Source: CAIXOZ01 sp046091285 (GTDB lineage: Bacteria > Cyanobacteriota > Cyanobacteriia > PCC-6307 > Cyanobiaceae). From it: a DNA stretch of 6,554 nt. The stretch lies in contig JBJTBH010000255.1 in NCBI GenBank assembly GCA_046091285.1, positions 1-6,554 on the forward strand, written 5' to 3'. The translations under genes and the position numbers were made by a program. The notes beneath the pieces are model-generated. The model did not search any database. It saw only the letters and a list, made by a program, of their open reading frames with translations, and was not told the DNA's origin. This document shows, piece after piece, positions 1-6,554 of this stretch (position 1 is the first letter of the stretch; every line of letters begins with the position of its first letter).

Positions 1-1
1 C

Positions 2-1162
<1,161 letters not shown>

Positions 1163-1254
1163 AAACACATCCCGCTCTGGAATCCCTGTGGCACCATCGG
1201 GAAGAGTGGGCCTTCCATCGTCGCGCCCGCACCCTGTTCCTGCTCCTGACTGCC

Positions 1255-1890
1255 ATGACCCTGCTTCTCGGCGATACGATCCCCGATTTCACCCAGGATT
1301 CCCAGCTGGGACCGATCAACCTCTATGACTTCGCCGGTGACAGCTGGGTGGTCCTGTTCTCCCATCCCGCCGACTTCACACCGGTCTGCACCACTGAGCT
1401 GGGTGAGGTGGCCAAGCTGCGCGGTGAGTGGGAGAAGCGCAATGTCAAGACCCTGGCCCTGAGCGTCGATTCGGCCGAAAGCCACAAAGGCTGGATTCCC
1501 GACATCAACGAAACCCAGAACACCACGGTCGACTATCCGATCCTGGCCGATGGCGATAAGAAGGTCAGCGACCTCTACGGGCTGATTCACCCCAACGCTC
1601 TCAACAATCTCACGGTGCGTTCGGTCTTCATCATCGATCCGAACAAGAAGCTGCGTCTGCAGATCACCTACCCCGCCAGCACCGGCCGGAACTTTGATGA
1701 GATCCTGCGGGTGATCGATTCCCTGCAGCTCACCGAATACCACCAGGTGGCCACTCCGGTGAACTGGAAGGATGGTGACGACGTGGTGGTGGTGCCCTCG
1801 ATCCCGACCGAGGAAGCCCGCACCAAGTTCCCCAAAGGCGTCACCGAAATTCGCCCCTATCTGCGCACCACCCCCCAGCCCAACAAGTGA
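1255..1890 (+). CDS. 1-Cys peroxiredoxin (Prx6 family)
   Basis: This is a thiol peroxidase that reduces H2O2 and organic hydroperoxides, probably in the cytosol. It is 211 residues long, usual for Prx6-type enzymes. The active-site motif PADFTPVC (38-45) supplies Pro38, Thr42 and the peroxidatic Cys45, and VRSVF supplies the conserved Arg122. Cys45 is the only cysteine in the protein, so there is no internal resolving Cys and an external reductant is needed. The C-terminal extension of the family (about 165-211, including VNWKDGDDVVVVPS) is complete. The frame is open upstream to an ATG at 1132 inside hflX. I chose ATG 1255 because MTLLLGDTIPDF matches the normal N-terminus of cyanobacterial 1-Cys enzymes. 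No strong Shine-Dalgarno sequence precedes it. The ktrB start is only 13 bases after the stop, so the two are probably co-transcribed. Confidence 0.95.
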   Translation: MTLLLGDTIPDFTQDSQLGPINLYDFAGDSWVVLFSHPADFTPVCTTELGEVAKLRGEWEKRNVKTLALSVDSAESHKGWIPDINETQNTTVDYPILADGDKKVSDLYGLIHPNALNNLTVRSVFIIDPNKKLRLQITYPASTGRNFDEILRVIDSLQLTEYHQVATPVNWKDGDDVVVVPSIPTEEARTKFPKGVTEIRPYLRTTPQPNK

Positions 1891-1903
1891 ACCTGGGCGC
1901 TCC

Positions 1904-3283
1904 ATGAATGGGCTCCAGCACTGGCGGCACCGGTTGACGGTGCCCCAGTTCACGGTCGTCACAGGGCTGATGGTGATCGCCATCGGGACCGGAATCCTGG
2001 CGAGCCCTCTCTGCTCCACCAGCACGGTGGGGCTGTGGCAGGCCCTGTTCACGGTGACCTCAGCGATCACCGTGACAGGCCTGTCCATCATTGATGTCGG
2101 CAAGGATCTGACCCTGTTCGGACAGATCGTTCTGGCGGGGCTGATCCTCACCGGTGGACTCGGCCTGATGGCGATCACCACCTTTCTGCAGGGGTTCGTG
2201 CAGGGACGCTCCGGTCTGCGTCAGCGCCTTGACAGGGGCCGGGCGCTTGATGAATTCGGCGTCGGAGGGATCGGTTCGACCTTCCACCAGATTCTGGTGA
2301 TCGCTGCCGTCGTGATCGGGCTCGGCACGGCTGTGCTCTACAGCTTCGGCTTCGACGACATTGCTGAGCCGGGGCCCCGGTTATGGGCCTCCCTCTTCCA
2401 TTGCATCAGCGCTTACAACAACGCCGGCTTCGGGCTCCGGGCCGACAACCTGGTCGCCTACCGCAGTCACGGGGTCGTGAATCTCGTGATCGGACTGCTG
2501 ATCGTGATGGGCGGCATCGGCTGGCGGGTCGCCAACGACATCTGGCTGAACCGCTTCCGCCTGCACCGGATTCAGCACCTGAGCCTGCACACCCGCCTGG
2601 TGATCCGCAGCACGATCCTTCTGATCGTGGTCGGCGCCGTCGGACTCCTGTTCACCGAGCACTTCGCCACGGAGGGGATGGTCAGCGGCCTCTCCTGGTG
2701 GGAAAAGCTTCAGGTGACCCTCTTCCAGTCGATCAGCGCCCGCACGGCCGGTTTCAACACCATCCCCCTCAGCCTGGACACGGTCTCTGATGCGGGTCTG
2801 CTGCTGCTGATCCTCCTGATGTTCATCGGCGCCAGCCCGGGCGGTACCGGCGGCGGCATCAAGACCACCACCTTCGCGGCCCTGGTGGCCGCCACCCGTT
2901 CGACCCTGAGAGGCGATGACGCGGTGGTGGTGCGCAACCGCGAAATCCCGCCCCGGGTGGTGCTTCGGGCGATCGGGGTGGCCCTGGCCTCGGCTCTTTT
3001 CGTGCTGGCGATGACGTTGGTGCTGGCCCTGGGCCGGACCACCGACGGCACACCCGGCAGCGAACCCTTCACCTTCCTTGAGAAGCTGTTCACCTGCATC
3101 TCGGCCTTCGGCACCGTGGGCCTCGACATAGGCGTCACCGCCAAGCTCAACCACTGGGGACAACTGGTGCTGATGGTGGGCATGTTCGTCGGCAGGATCG
3201 GCATCCTGTTGCTGCTCTCGGCTGTTTACGGCAGCAAGCCTCAGAATCGTGTCGGCTTTCCGCGCGAGGAGATCTACCTGTGA
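1904..3283 (+). CDS. ktrB: KtrB/TrkH-family potassium uptake subunit
   Basis: This is the membrane subunit of a Ktr-type K+ uptake system, which in cyanobacteria is typically Na+-dependent and needed for osmotic adaptation. At 459 residues it has the four-fold M1-P-M2 layout of the family. The four pore-loop segments carry the filter glycines: TVTGLS (Gly59), NNAGFG (Gly175), TAGFN (Gly283) and TVGLD (Gly406). The intramembrane gating loop of the third repeat is GASPGGTGGGIKTTT (309-323). Hydrophobic spans are obvious at about 18-36, 72-98, 128-148, 190-207, 232-250, 297-312, 353-376 and 418-442. The frame is open further upstream inside the peroxiredoxin gene. ATG 1904 was chosen because it lies just after that gene's stop and gives a family-like N-terminus. 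The neighbouring ktrA encodes the matching regulatory subunit. Older annotations call such genes ntpJ or a Trk Na+ transporter. Confidence 0.93.
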   Translation: MNGLQHWRHRLTVPQFTVVTGLMVIAIGTGILASPLCSTSTVGLWQALFTVTSAITVTGLSIIDVGKDLTLFGQIVLAGLILTGGLGLMAITTFLQGFVQGRSGLRQRLDRGRALDEFGVGGIGSTFHQILVIAAVVIGLGTAVLYSFGFDDIAEPGPRLWASLFHCISAYNNAGFGLRADNLVAYRSHGVVNLVIGLLIVMGGIGWRVANDIWLNRFRLHRIQHLSLHTRLVIRSTILLIVVGAVGLLFTEHFATEGMVSGLSWWEKLQVTLFQSISARTAGFNTIPLSLDTVSDAGLLLLILLMFIGASPGGTGGGIKTTTFAALVAATRSTLRGDDAVVVRNREIPPRVVLRAIGVALASALFVLAMTLVLALGRTTDGTPGSEPFTFLEKLFTCISAFGTVGLDIGVTAKLNHWGQLVLMVGMFVGRIGILLLLSAVYGSKPQNRVGFPREEIYL

Positions 3284-3310
3284 TGCAGGCGCTTCAGCAC
3301 CCGATCCCTT

Positions 3311-3315
3311 GAGGG
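3311..3315 (+). promoter_or_regulatory. Shine-Dalgarno sequence of ktrA
   Basis: The bases GAGGG end 7 bases before the ATG at 3323. This is the clearest ribosome binding site in the window and fixes the ktrA start. Most other genes here have weak or no such motif, so KtrA may be initiated more efficiently than its neighbours. Confidence 0.6.
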
Positions 3316-3322
3316 CGATCCG

Positions 3323-4027
3323 ATGAACCAGTGGTGGCAATGGCAGGGCGGCACCCCTGACCTGGAGAGGAGCTTCGCCGTGATCGGGGTGGGCCGCTTC
3401 GGCAGCGCCGTCTGCAAGGAGCTGGTGCAGGCAGGCGCGGAGGTGCTGGCGGTCGATGCCAGCCAGCGCGCCATCGACGAGCTGCGCCAGGTGGATCCGG
3501 CCATCGAGGCGAGGGTCGTCGACTGCACCGATGAAGAAGCCCTGCGGGCTTCAGGAGTGCTCGACGTGGGCACGGTGGTGGTGGCGATCAGCGAACCGAT
3601 CGAGGCCAGCATCACCGCCACCCTGATCGCCAAGGACAGCAACGGCAGCCGCGTGCGACAGGTGATCTCACGGGCCACCAGCGATCTGCACGAAAAAATG
3701 CTGCGCCGGGTCGGTGCCGACAAGGTGGTGTTCCCCTCGAAGATGCAAGGGGCCCGGCTGGGCATGGAACTGGTGCGACCGAACCTGCTCGAACGTCTGC
3801 GACTCGACGACCGCAACAGCATCGAGGAGATCAAGGTGCCCCAGGCCTTCGTGGGGCGCTCCCTGCGCGACATCAACCTGCGCAAGAACTACAACGTCAG
3901 CGTGCTGGCCGCCGGGCCTGACAATCGCCTCACGGTCAATCCGCCGGCCTCCCACATCCTCAATGACGGGGAACTGCTGGTGGTGATGGGGTCCTCCGAG
4001 GCCCTCGAGGCCCTCCCCTCCCGCTGA
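3323..4027 (+). CDS. ktrA: KtrA/TrkA-type K+ channel regulatory subunit (RCK domain)
   Basis: This is a peripheral cytoplasmic subunit that binds NAD(H) or adenine nucleotides and gates the KtrB pore. It has 234 residues. The Rossmann fold begins with FAVIGVGRFGSAV, whose GxGxxG is at 22-27, and the acidic residue ending strand 2 is Asp45 in VLAVDAS. This TrkA-N domain spans about 17-133. The TrkA-C domain (about 165-230) includes IKVPQAFVGRSLRDINLR and ends in NDGELLVVMGS. One RCK unit of this length is normal for KtrA; TrkA proteins are about twice as long, which supports Ktr over Trk. The gene lies 39 bases after ktrB and 9 bases before anmK, in the same direction. The 16 residues before the Rossmann fold, rich in Trp and Gln (MNQWWQWQGG), are a short extension whose role I cannot assign. 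Confidence 0.93.
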   Translation: MNQWWQWQGGTPDLERSFAVIGVGRFGSAVCKELVQAGAEVLAVDASQRAIDELRQVDPAIEARVVDCTDEEALRASGVLDVGTVVVAISEPIEASITATLIAKDSNGSRVRQVISRATSDLHEKMLRRVGADKVVFPSKMQGARLGMELVRPNLLERLRLDDRNSIEEIKVPQAFVGRSLRDINLRKNYNVSVLAAGPDNRLTVNPPASHILNDGELLVVMGSSEALEALPSR

Positions 4028-4035
4028 CACCGGCG

Positions 4036-5259
4036 ATGCGTGTCCTGGGGCTGATGAGCGGCACCAGCGCCGATGGCGTCGATGCGGTGCTGGCTCGCTT
4101 CTCGGGCCCACCCGGTCGTCCGCGCTGGTCCGTGCTGGCCTCCGCCCACCATCCCTATCCCGGGGATCTGCGGCGCGCACTCATCGCCGTCGGCCAAGGG
4201 CAAGCGATCAGCAGTGCGGCCCTGCTGGACCTGGCGGAAGCGGTCACCGACGCCCAGGCCGCTGCCGCCACGGCCTGTGATCCCCTGGGGCGGGCGGATC
4301 TGATCGGCTGCCATGGCCAGACCCTCTGGCATCGCCCCCCCACGACCGATCGCCCGGGCAACAGCTGGCAGCTGCTGCAGGGTCCGCGCCTCGCCCAACG
4401 CCTGCGCCGACCGGTGGTGTTCGATTTCCGCAGCCAGGATCTGGCCCTCGGCGGCGAAGGCGCCCCCCTGGTGCCGGCCACCGACCAGGCGCTGCTGCCA
4501 CCGCTGGCGGGCTGGCGGGCCGTGCTCAACCTCGGCGGCATCGCCAACCTCACCCTGCTGCCCCCCTGCCGGGGCCCTGAACGGAAAGCGGCGGTGCGCG
4601 GCTGGGACTGCGGTCCCGCCAACACCCTGCTCGATCTGGCGGTGCAGGGATTCAGCGCTGGCCGGCTCACCTTCGATGCCGACGGCGCCTGGGCCGCCCT
4701 TGGGCAGGTGAACGAACCGCTGGTCAGCCGCTGGCTGATGGAACCCTATCTGCAACGGACGCCGCCCAAATCCACCGGTCGCGAGCTGTTCGGGGTCGCC
4801 GATCTGCAACGCCGCCTGGCCGCTCTGGGGCTGACCCTGCCCGCCGCAGGCGCATCGCCCCGGCTGCCGTCCCCCGGACCGGTGGCGGATGCGCTGGCCA
4901 CCCTCACCGCCTTCACGGCCGCGGCCATCGCCCAGGATCTGGCCCGCCAGCCAACCGCGCCACTGGAGCTGGTGGTGGCCGGCGGTGGCAGCCGCAATCC
5001 CACCCTGCTCCGGGACCTGCGCCAACGCTGCCGCGGGGTCTGGCTGCGGCCCCTGGCCGACCTGGGAGTCGCCGAGCAGGAGCGGGAGGCCCTGGCCTTC
5101 GCGCTGCTCGCCTGGTGGCAATGGCGAGGCCATCCCGGCAGCCTGCCCTCGGTCACCGGTGCCTCGAAGGAGGCCGTGCTCGGAGTACGCGCCGATCCCG
5201 GCGAAGCGCTCCGACGACCGGGCCCCGGATTGATGGCACGACCGCAGCGGTCTGCATAA
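4036..5259 (+). CDS. anmK: Anhydro-N-acetylmuramic acid kinase
   Basis: AnmK hydrolyses the 1,6-anhydro ring of anhydro-MurNAc and phosphorylates it with ATP to give MurNAc-6-phosphate, a cytoplasmic step of peptidoglycan recycling. It has 407 residues, slightly longer than the E. coli enzyme. Family motifs appear in order: MSGTSADGVD (7-16, phosphate loop), GCHGQTLWH (91-99), DFRSQDLALGGEGAPLVP (130-147), LNLGGIANLT (164-173), GWDCGPAN (189-196), KSTGRELF (245-252), VAGGGSRNP (314-322) and the C-terminal EALAFALLAW plus PSVTGAS (371-377). Asp191 is probably the catalytic base. The E. coli motif there reads YDTGPGN, so Trp, Cys and Ala replace Tyr, Thr and Gly. The last 25 residues or so are rich in Arg and Pro and look like a variable tail. 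The ATG lies 9 bases after the ktrA stop, suggesting translational coupling, although no metabolic link to K+ uptake is obvious. Confidence 0.95.
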   Translation: MRVLGLMSGTSADGVDAVLARFSGPPGRPRWSVLASAHHPYPGDLRRALIAVGQGQAISSAALLDLAEAVTDAQAAAATACDPLGRADLIGCHGQTLWHRPPTTDRPGNSWQLLQGPRLAQRLRRPVVFDFRSQDLALGGEGAPLVPATDQALLPPLAGWRAVLNLGGIANLTLLPPCRGPERKAAVRGWDCGPANTLLDLAVQGFSAGRLTFDADGAWAALGQVNEPLVSRWLMEPYLQRTPPKSTGRELFGVADLQRRLAALGLTLPAAGASPRLPSPGPVADALATLTAFTAAAIAQDLARQPTAPLELVVAGGGSRNPTLLRDLRQRCRGVWLRPLADLGVAEQEREALAFALLAWWQWRGHPGSLPSVTGASKEAVLGVRADPGEALRRPGPGLMARPQRSA

Positions 5260-5267
5260 GGTCAACA

Positions 5268-5295
5268 GTGCGGATCAACCGTGCGGACCACGCAC
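5268..5295 (+). repeat. Short direct repeat and 5-bp hairpin after anmK
   Basis: GTGCGGA occurs at 5268-5274 and again at 5281-5287. The second copy starts a small dyad, GTGCG-GACCA-CGCAC (5281-5295). There is no T-run after it, so it is a poor intrinsic terminator. It lies in the 66-base gap between anmK and the Nif11-like gene and could be a leader element or chance in GC-rich DNA. Confidence 0.3.
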
Positions 5296-5325
5296 GCCGA
5301 GCCGCGGATCCTCCGATGACGTGCG

Positions 5326-5559
5326 ATGACCAGCGACAACGCCTCTGCGCTCTATGGGCGCATCCAGCAGGACCAGGCCCTGACCCAGGAGCTGTTCCGG
5401 CAGGCGCTACAGGATCCCCAGGGGGCCCTGACGAGGATCGTGGCGATCGGCGAAAGCGTCGGGCTGCCGGTGACCGCTGAGGAGGTGAAACGCCACCTGG
5501 CCACCCAGGAGGACGGGCCGAGCAAGCAGTGGCTGGTGAAGGCCAGGGGGGGCCTCTGA
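5326..5559 (+). CDS. Nif11-like small protein
   Basis: This is a 77-residue, soluble, mostly helical protein without cysteines. Residues about 8-59 resemble the Nif11 domain: a polar N-terminal helix, DQALTQELFRQALQDP (16-31), an Ile/Val-rich helix ending in ESVGLPVTAEEVKRHL (43-58) with the typical Gly followed by a Thr-Ala-Glu-Glu start of the next helix. Nif11-type sequences are known from nitrogen-fixation loci and, especially in picocyanobacteria, as leader peptides of ribosomally made modified peptides, where a Gly-Gly site precedes the core. Here the protein ends KARGGL, with the double Gly two residues from the C-terminus and no core peptide. No modification enzyme or exporter is visible nearby. 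Another ATG at 5315 is in a different frame. No convincing Shine-Dalgarno sequence precedes ATG 5326. The function is unknown. Confidence 0.75.
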   Translation: MTSDNASALYGRIQQDQALTQELFRQALQDPQGALTRIVAIGESVGLPVTAEEVKRHLATQEDGPSKQWLVKARGGL

Positions 5560-5688
5560 AGACCGGCGACCCGGGCGGCGATCCCGGACGCCGCCGCCCT
5601 CGGCCCAGCTGAAGAACAACCAGTAACTGACGACGGCCAGACCGACGGTGACCACCAGAGCGGTCAGCTGTTCGACGCGTTGCACCAT
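5407..5688 (-). CDS. Candidate small single-span membrane protein
   Basis: On the minus strand, ATG at 5688-5686 begins MVQRVEQLTALVVTVG followed by LAVVSYWLFFSW. This is one clear transmembrane helix (about residues 9-28) after a short polar N-terminus. In the first 27 codons nearly all third positions are G or C, as in the real genes here. The frame then passes into an Arg/Gly/Pro-rich stretch and stays open for 93 codons in total, running antisense to the last 153 bases of the Nif11-like gene. Only the first 30 to 35 residues look protein-like. The rest may be a non-conserved tail or an artefact of GC-rich DNA. The open frame also continues upstream of the ATG, but that part looks non-coding. 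I do not recognise the family. Its start is 97 bases from the divergent ABC-F start. Confidence 0.4.
   Translation of the reverse strand: MVQRVEQLTALVVTVGLAVVSYWLFFSWAEGGGVRDRRPGRRSSEAPPGLHQPLLARPVLLGGQVAFHLLSGHRQPDAFADRHDPRQGPLGIL
5573..5599. terminator. GC-rich hairpin after the Nif11-like gene
   Basis: GGGCGGCG (5573-5580) pairs perfectly with CGCCGCCC (5592-5599) around an 11-base loop, 13 bases after the Nif11-like stop. A register shift also allows 7 pairs with an 8-base loop. Neither strand has a T-run next to it, so it is not a textbook intrinsic terminator. It could still end or stabilise the upstream transcript. On the minus strand it falls inside the doubtful part of the small membrane-protein frame. 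Confidence 0.35.
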
Positions 5689-5695
5689 CACACCC

Positions 5696-5715
5696 GGATC
5701 AGCGGCAGCTGATCC
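5696..5715. promoter_or_regulatory. Perfect 8-bp inverted repeat, operator-like
   Basis: GGATCAGC (5696-5703) and GCTGATCC (5708-5715) are exact reverse complements separated by GGCA. The element lies 7 bases upstream of the minus-strand small membrane-protein ATG and about 70 bases upstream of the ABC-F GTG. No T-run follows on either strand, which argues against a terminator. It could be a dyad operator for a dimeric regulator, or an RNA hairpin in the leader of either transcript. The regulator is unknown. Confidence 0.45.
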
Positions 5716-5729
5716 ACCAGTGTGCCGAA

Positions 5730-5751
5730 ACGCATGGCCAACGCATGGCCA
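5730..5751. repeat. Perfect tandem 11-bp repeat upstream of the ABC-F gene
   Basis: The unit ACGCATGGCCA occurs twice back to back (5730-5740 and 5741-5751), ending 34 bases before the ABC-F start. Each copy contains the palindrome TGGCCA. The 11-base period is close to one helical turn, which would put two protein contacts on the same face. A recent slippage duplication is an equally good explanation. Confidence 0.6.
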
Positions 5752-5785
5752 GGGATGATGGGGAGCCCTGGTCCTGGATTCGCCT

Positions 5786-6554
5786 GTGCTTCGCCTGGAA
5801 CGTGTCGGCAAGATCTATCCCACCGGCGAAGTGCTGCGCGATGTCACCTGGGAGGTGAAGGCCGGCGATCGCATCGGCCTGGTGGGGGTGACCGGGGCGG
5901 GGAAATCGACGCAGATGCGGATCATCGCCGGCCTGGAGGAACCCTCCAGCGGCCAGGTGGTGCGCCAGGGGTCGCCGCGCATCGCCTATCTGCAGCAGGA
6001 ATTCGATGTCGACCTGAAACGTACCGTGCGCCAGGAACTGTTCCAGGCCTTCGGTGAAGCGGCCGAGGTGCTCAATCGTCAGCACGAGGTGGAGGAGGCG
6101 ATGGCGTCGGAGCAGGCCGCCAGCGATCCCGACCATCTCGATCAGCTGATCCACGAGCTCGGACGCCTGCACAGCCGCTTCGAGTCGCTGCACGGCTATG
6201 AGCTCGAGGCCCGCATCGACAAGCTGCTGCCGACGATCGGCTTCACGCCGGAGGGGGCGGAGCTGCCGGTGGAATCGTATTCCGGGGGCTGGCAGATGCG
6301 GATCGCCCTGGGCAAGATCCTGCTTCAGGAGCCGGATCTGCTGCTGCTGGACGAGCCCACCAACCACCTGGATGTGGAAACGATCCAGTGGTTGGAGTCG
6401 TATCTGATCGAGCAGACGGTGCCGCTGGTGGTGATCAGCCACGACCGCACCTTCCTCGATCGCCTCTGCAATCAGATCGTCGAGACGGAGCGTGGGGTCT
6501 CCCGCTGCTATCTGGGCAACTACAGCCAGCACCTGGAACAGAAGGCCCTGGAAC
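5786..6554 (+). CDS. ABC-F family ATPase, N-terminal part (cut by window end)
   Basis: ABC-F proteins are soluble tandem-ATPase factors that bind the ribosomal E site and help stalled or slow translation; they are not transporters. The first 256 residues are present, covering the first nucleotide-binding domain and the start of the linker. Walker A is GVTGAGKST (34-42), the Q-loop is YLQQEF (Gln70/71), and an arm-like helical insert rich in acidic residues spans about 85-145. The signature is YSGGWQ (165-170), Walker B is LLLLDEP (185-191; Asp189, Glu190), followed by TNHLD and the H-loop His219 in VISHD. The sequence resembles the cyanobacterial/plastid group related to plant ABCF5, by recollection. 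GTG 5786 is the only standard start after the in-frame TGA at 5756-5758, and it gives MLRLERVGKIYPTGE, a family-like N-terminus. The ATG pair at 5755-5760 is out of frame. A weak GGA (5776-5778) may serve as ribosome binding site. Confidence 0.93.
   Translation, partial: MLRLERVGKIYPTGEVLRDVTWEVKAGDRIGLVGVTGAGKSTQMRIIAGLEEPSSGQVVRQGSPRIAYLQQEFDVDLKRTVRQELFQAFGEAAEVLNRQHEVEEAMASEQAASDPDHLDQLIHELGRLHSRFESLHGYELEARIDKLLPTIGFTPEGAELPVESYSGGWQMRIALGKILLQEPDLLLLDEPTNHLDVETIQWLESYLIEQTVPLVVISHDRTFLDRLCNQIVETERGVSRCYLGNYSQHLEQKALE
5865..5872. repeat. HIP1 octamer GCGATCGC
   Basis: Third exact HIP1 copy, inside the ABC-F gene just before the Walker A codons (Gly-Asp-Arg-Ile). Confidence 0.7.

Noticed and set aside
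1163..1254. Promoter search in the hflX-peroxiredoxin gap
   Set aside because: I see no convincing -35/-10 pair, terminator or repeat in these 92 bases, although a promoter may still exist.
2381..3340. 319-codon minus-strand open frame opposite ktrB
   Set aside because: Its protein is dominated by His, Gln, Asp and Ala, typical of reversed membrane-protein codons in GC-rich DNA. KtrB on the plus strand explains the region.
3998..4015. Tandem GAGGCCCTC repeat near the ktrA 3' end
   Set aside because: It is explained by the coded Glu-Ala-Leu-Glu-Ala-Leu with the same preferred codons; there is no reason to call it a functional repeat.
3889..5265. 458-codon open frame on the minus strand opposite ktrA/anmK
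   Set aside because: It is the antisense shadow of anmK. It is rich in Gly, Gln and Arg with no recognisable domain, while the plus strand has every AnmK motif.
5757..6057. Plus-strand frame starting at the ATG pair (Gly/Arg/Pro-rich product)
   Set aside because: It is out of frame with the ABC-F protein and has no domain-like content.
5699..6532. 277-codon minus-strand open frame opposite the ABC-F gene
   Set aside because: It is the shadow of the ABC-F reading frame, whose Walker A, signature, Walker B and H-loop are all in order on the plus strand.

Overview
This is a GC-rich, densely coding stretch of what is most likely a picocyanobacterial chromosome (Cyanobium or a related Synechococcus). 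The evidence is the cyanobacterial-style protein families (1-Cys peroxiredoxin, Ktr-type potassium transporter, ABC-F ATPase), the HflX-Ktr-AnmK-ABC-F gene company that I recall from Prochlorococcus/Synechococcus, and three copies of the cyanobacterial HIP1 octamer GCGATCGC. The genus is an inference from these signs, not a measurement.

Layout from left to right. The 3' two thirds of hflX (ribosome-associated GTPase) enters from the left edge. After 92 bases come four tightly spaced plus-strand genes: a 1-Cys peroxiredoxin, ktrB (potassium channel-like translocation subunit), ktrA (its nucleotide-binding regulatory subunit) and anmK (anhydro-MurNAc kinase for peptidoglycan recycling). The gaps are 13, 39 and 9 bases, so they are probably co-transcribed. 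A 66-base gap leads to a 77-codon gene for a Nif11-like small protein whose C-terminus is Gly-Gly-Leu. A 226-base stretch follows, and then an ABC-F translation-factor ATPase starts at a GTG codon and runs off the right edge.

The 5560-5785 stretch is the least ordinary part. It holds a G+C-rich hairpin just after the Nif11-like stop, the start of a plausible minus-strand gene for a tiny single-span membrane protein, a perfect 8-bp inverted repeat with a 4-base loop, and a perfect tandem 11-bp repeat. The last two lie between the divergent starts of the small membrane protein and the ABC-F gene.

Functionally the window combines housekeeping and stress tasks: ribosome rescue or splitting (HflX), translation assistance (ABC-F), peroxide removal, K+ uptake for osmotic adjustment, and cell-wall recycling. 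I see no mobile element, CRISPR array, rRNA or tRNA, and no clear new multi-gene system. The most promising unexplained items are the small-protein pair and the repeats around 5560-5760.
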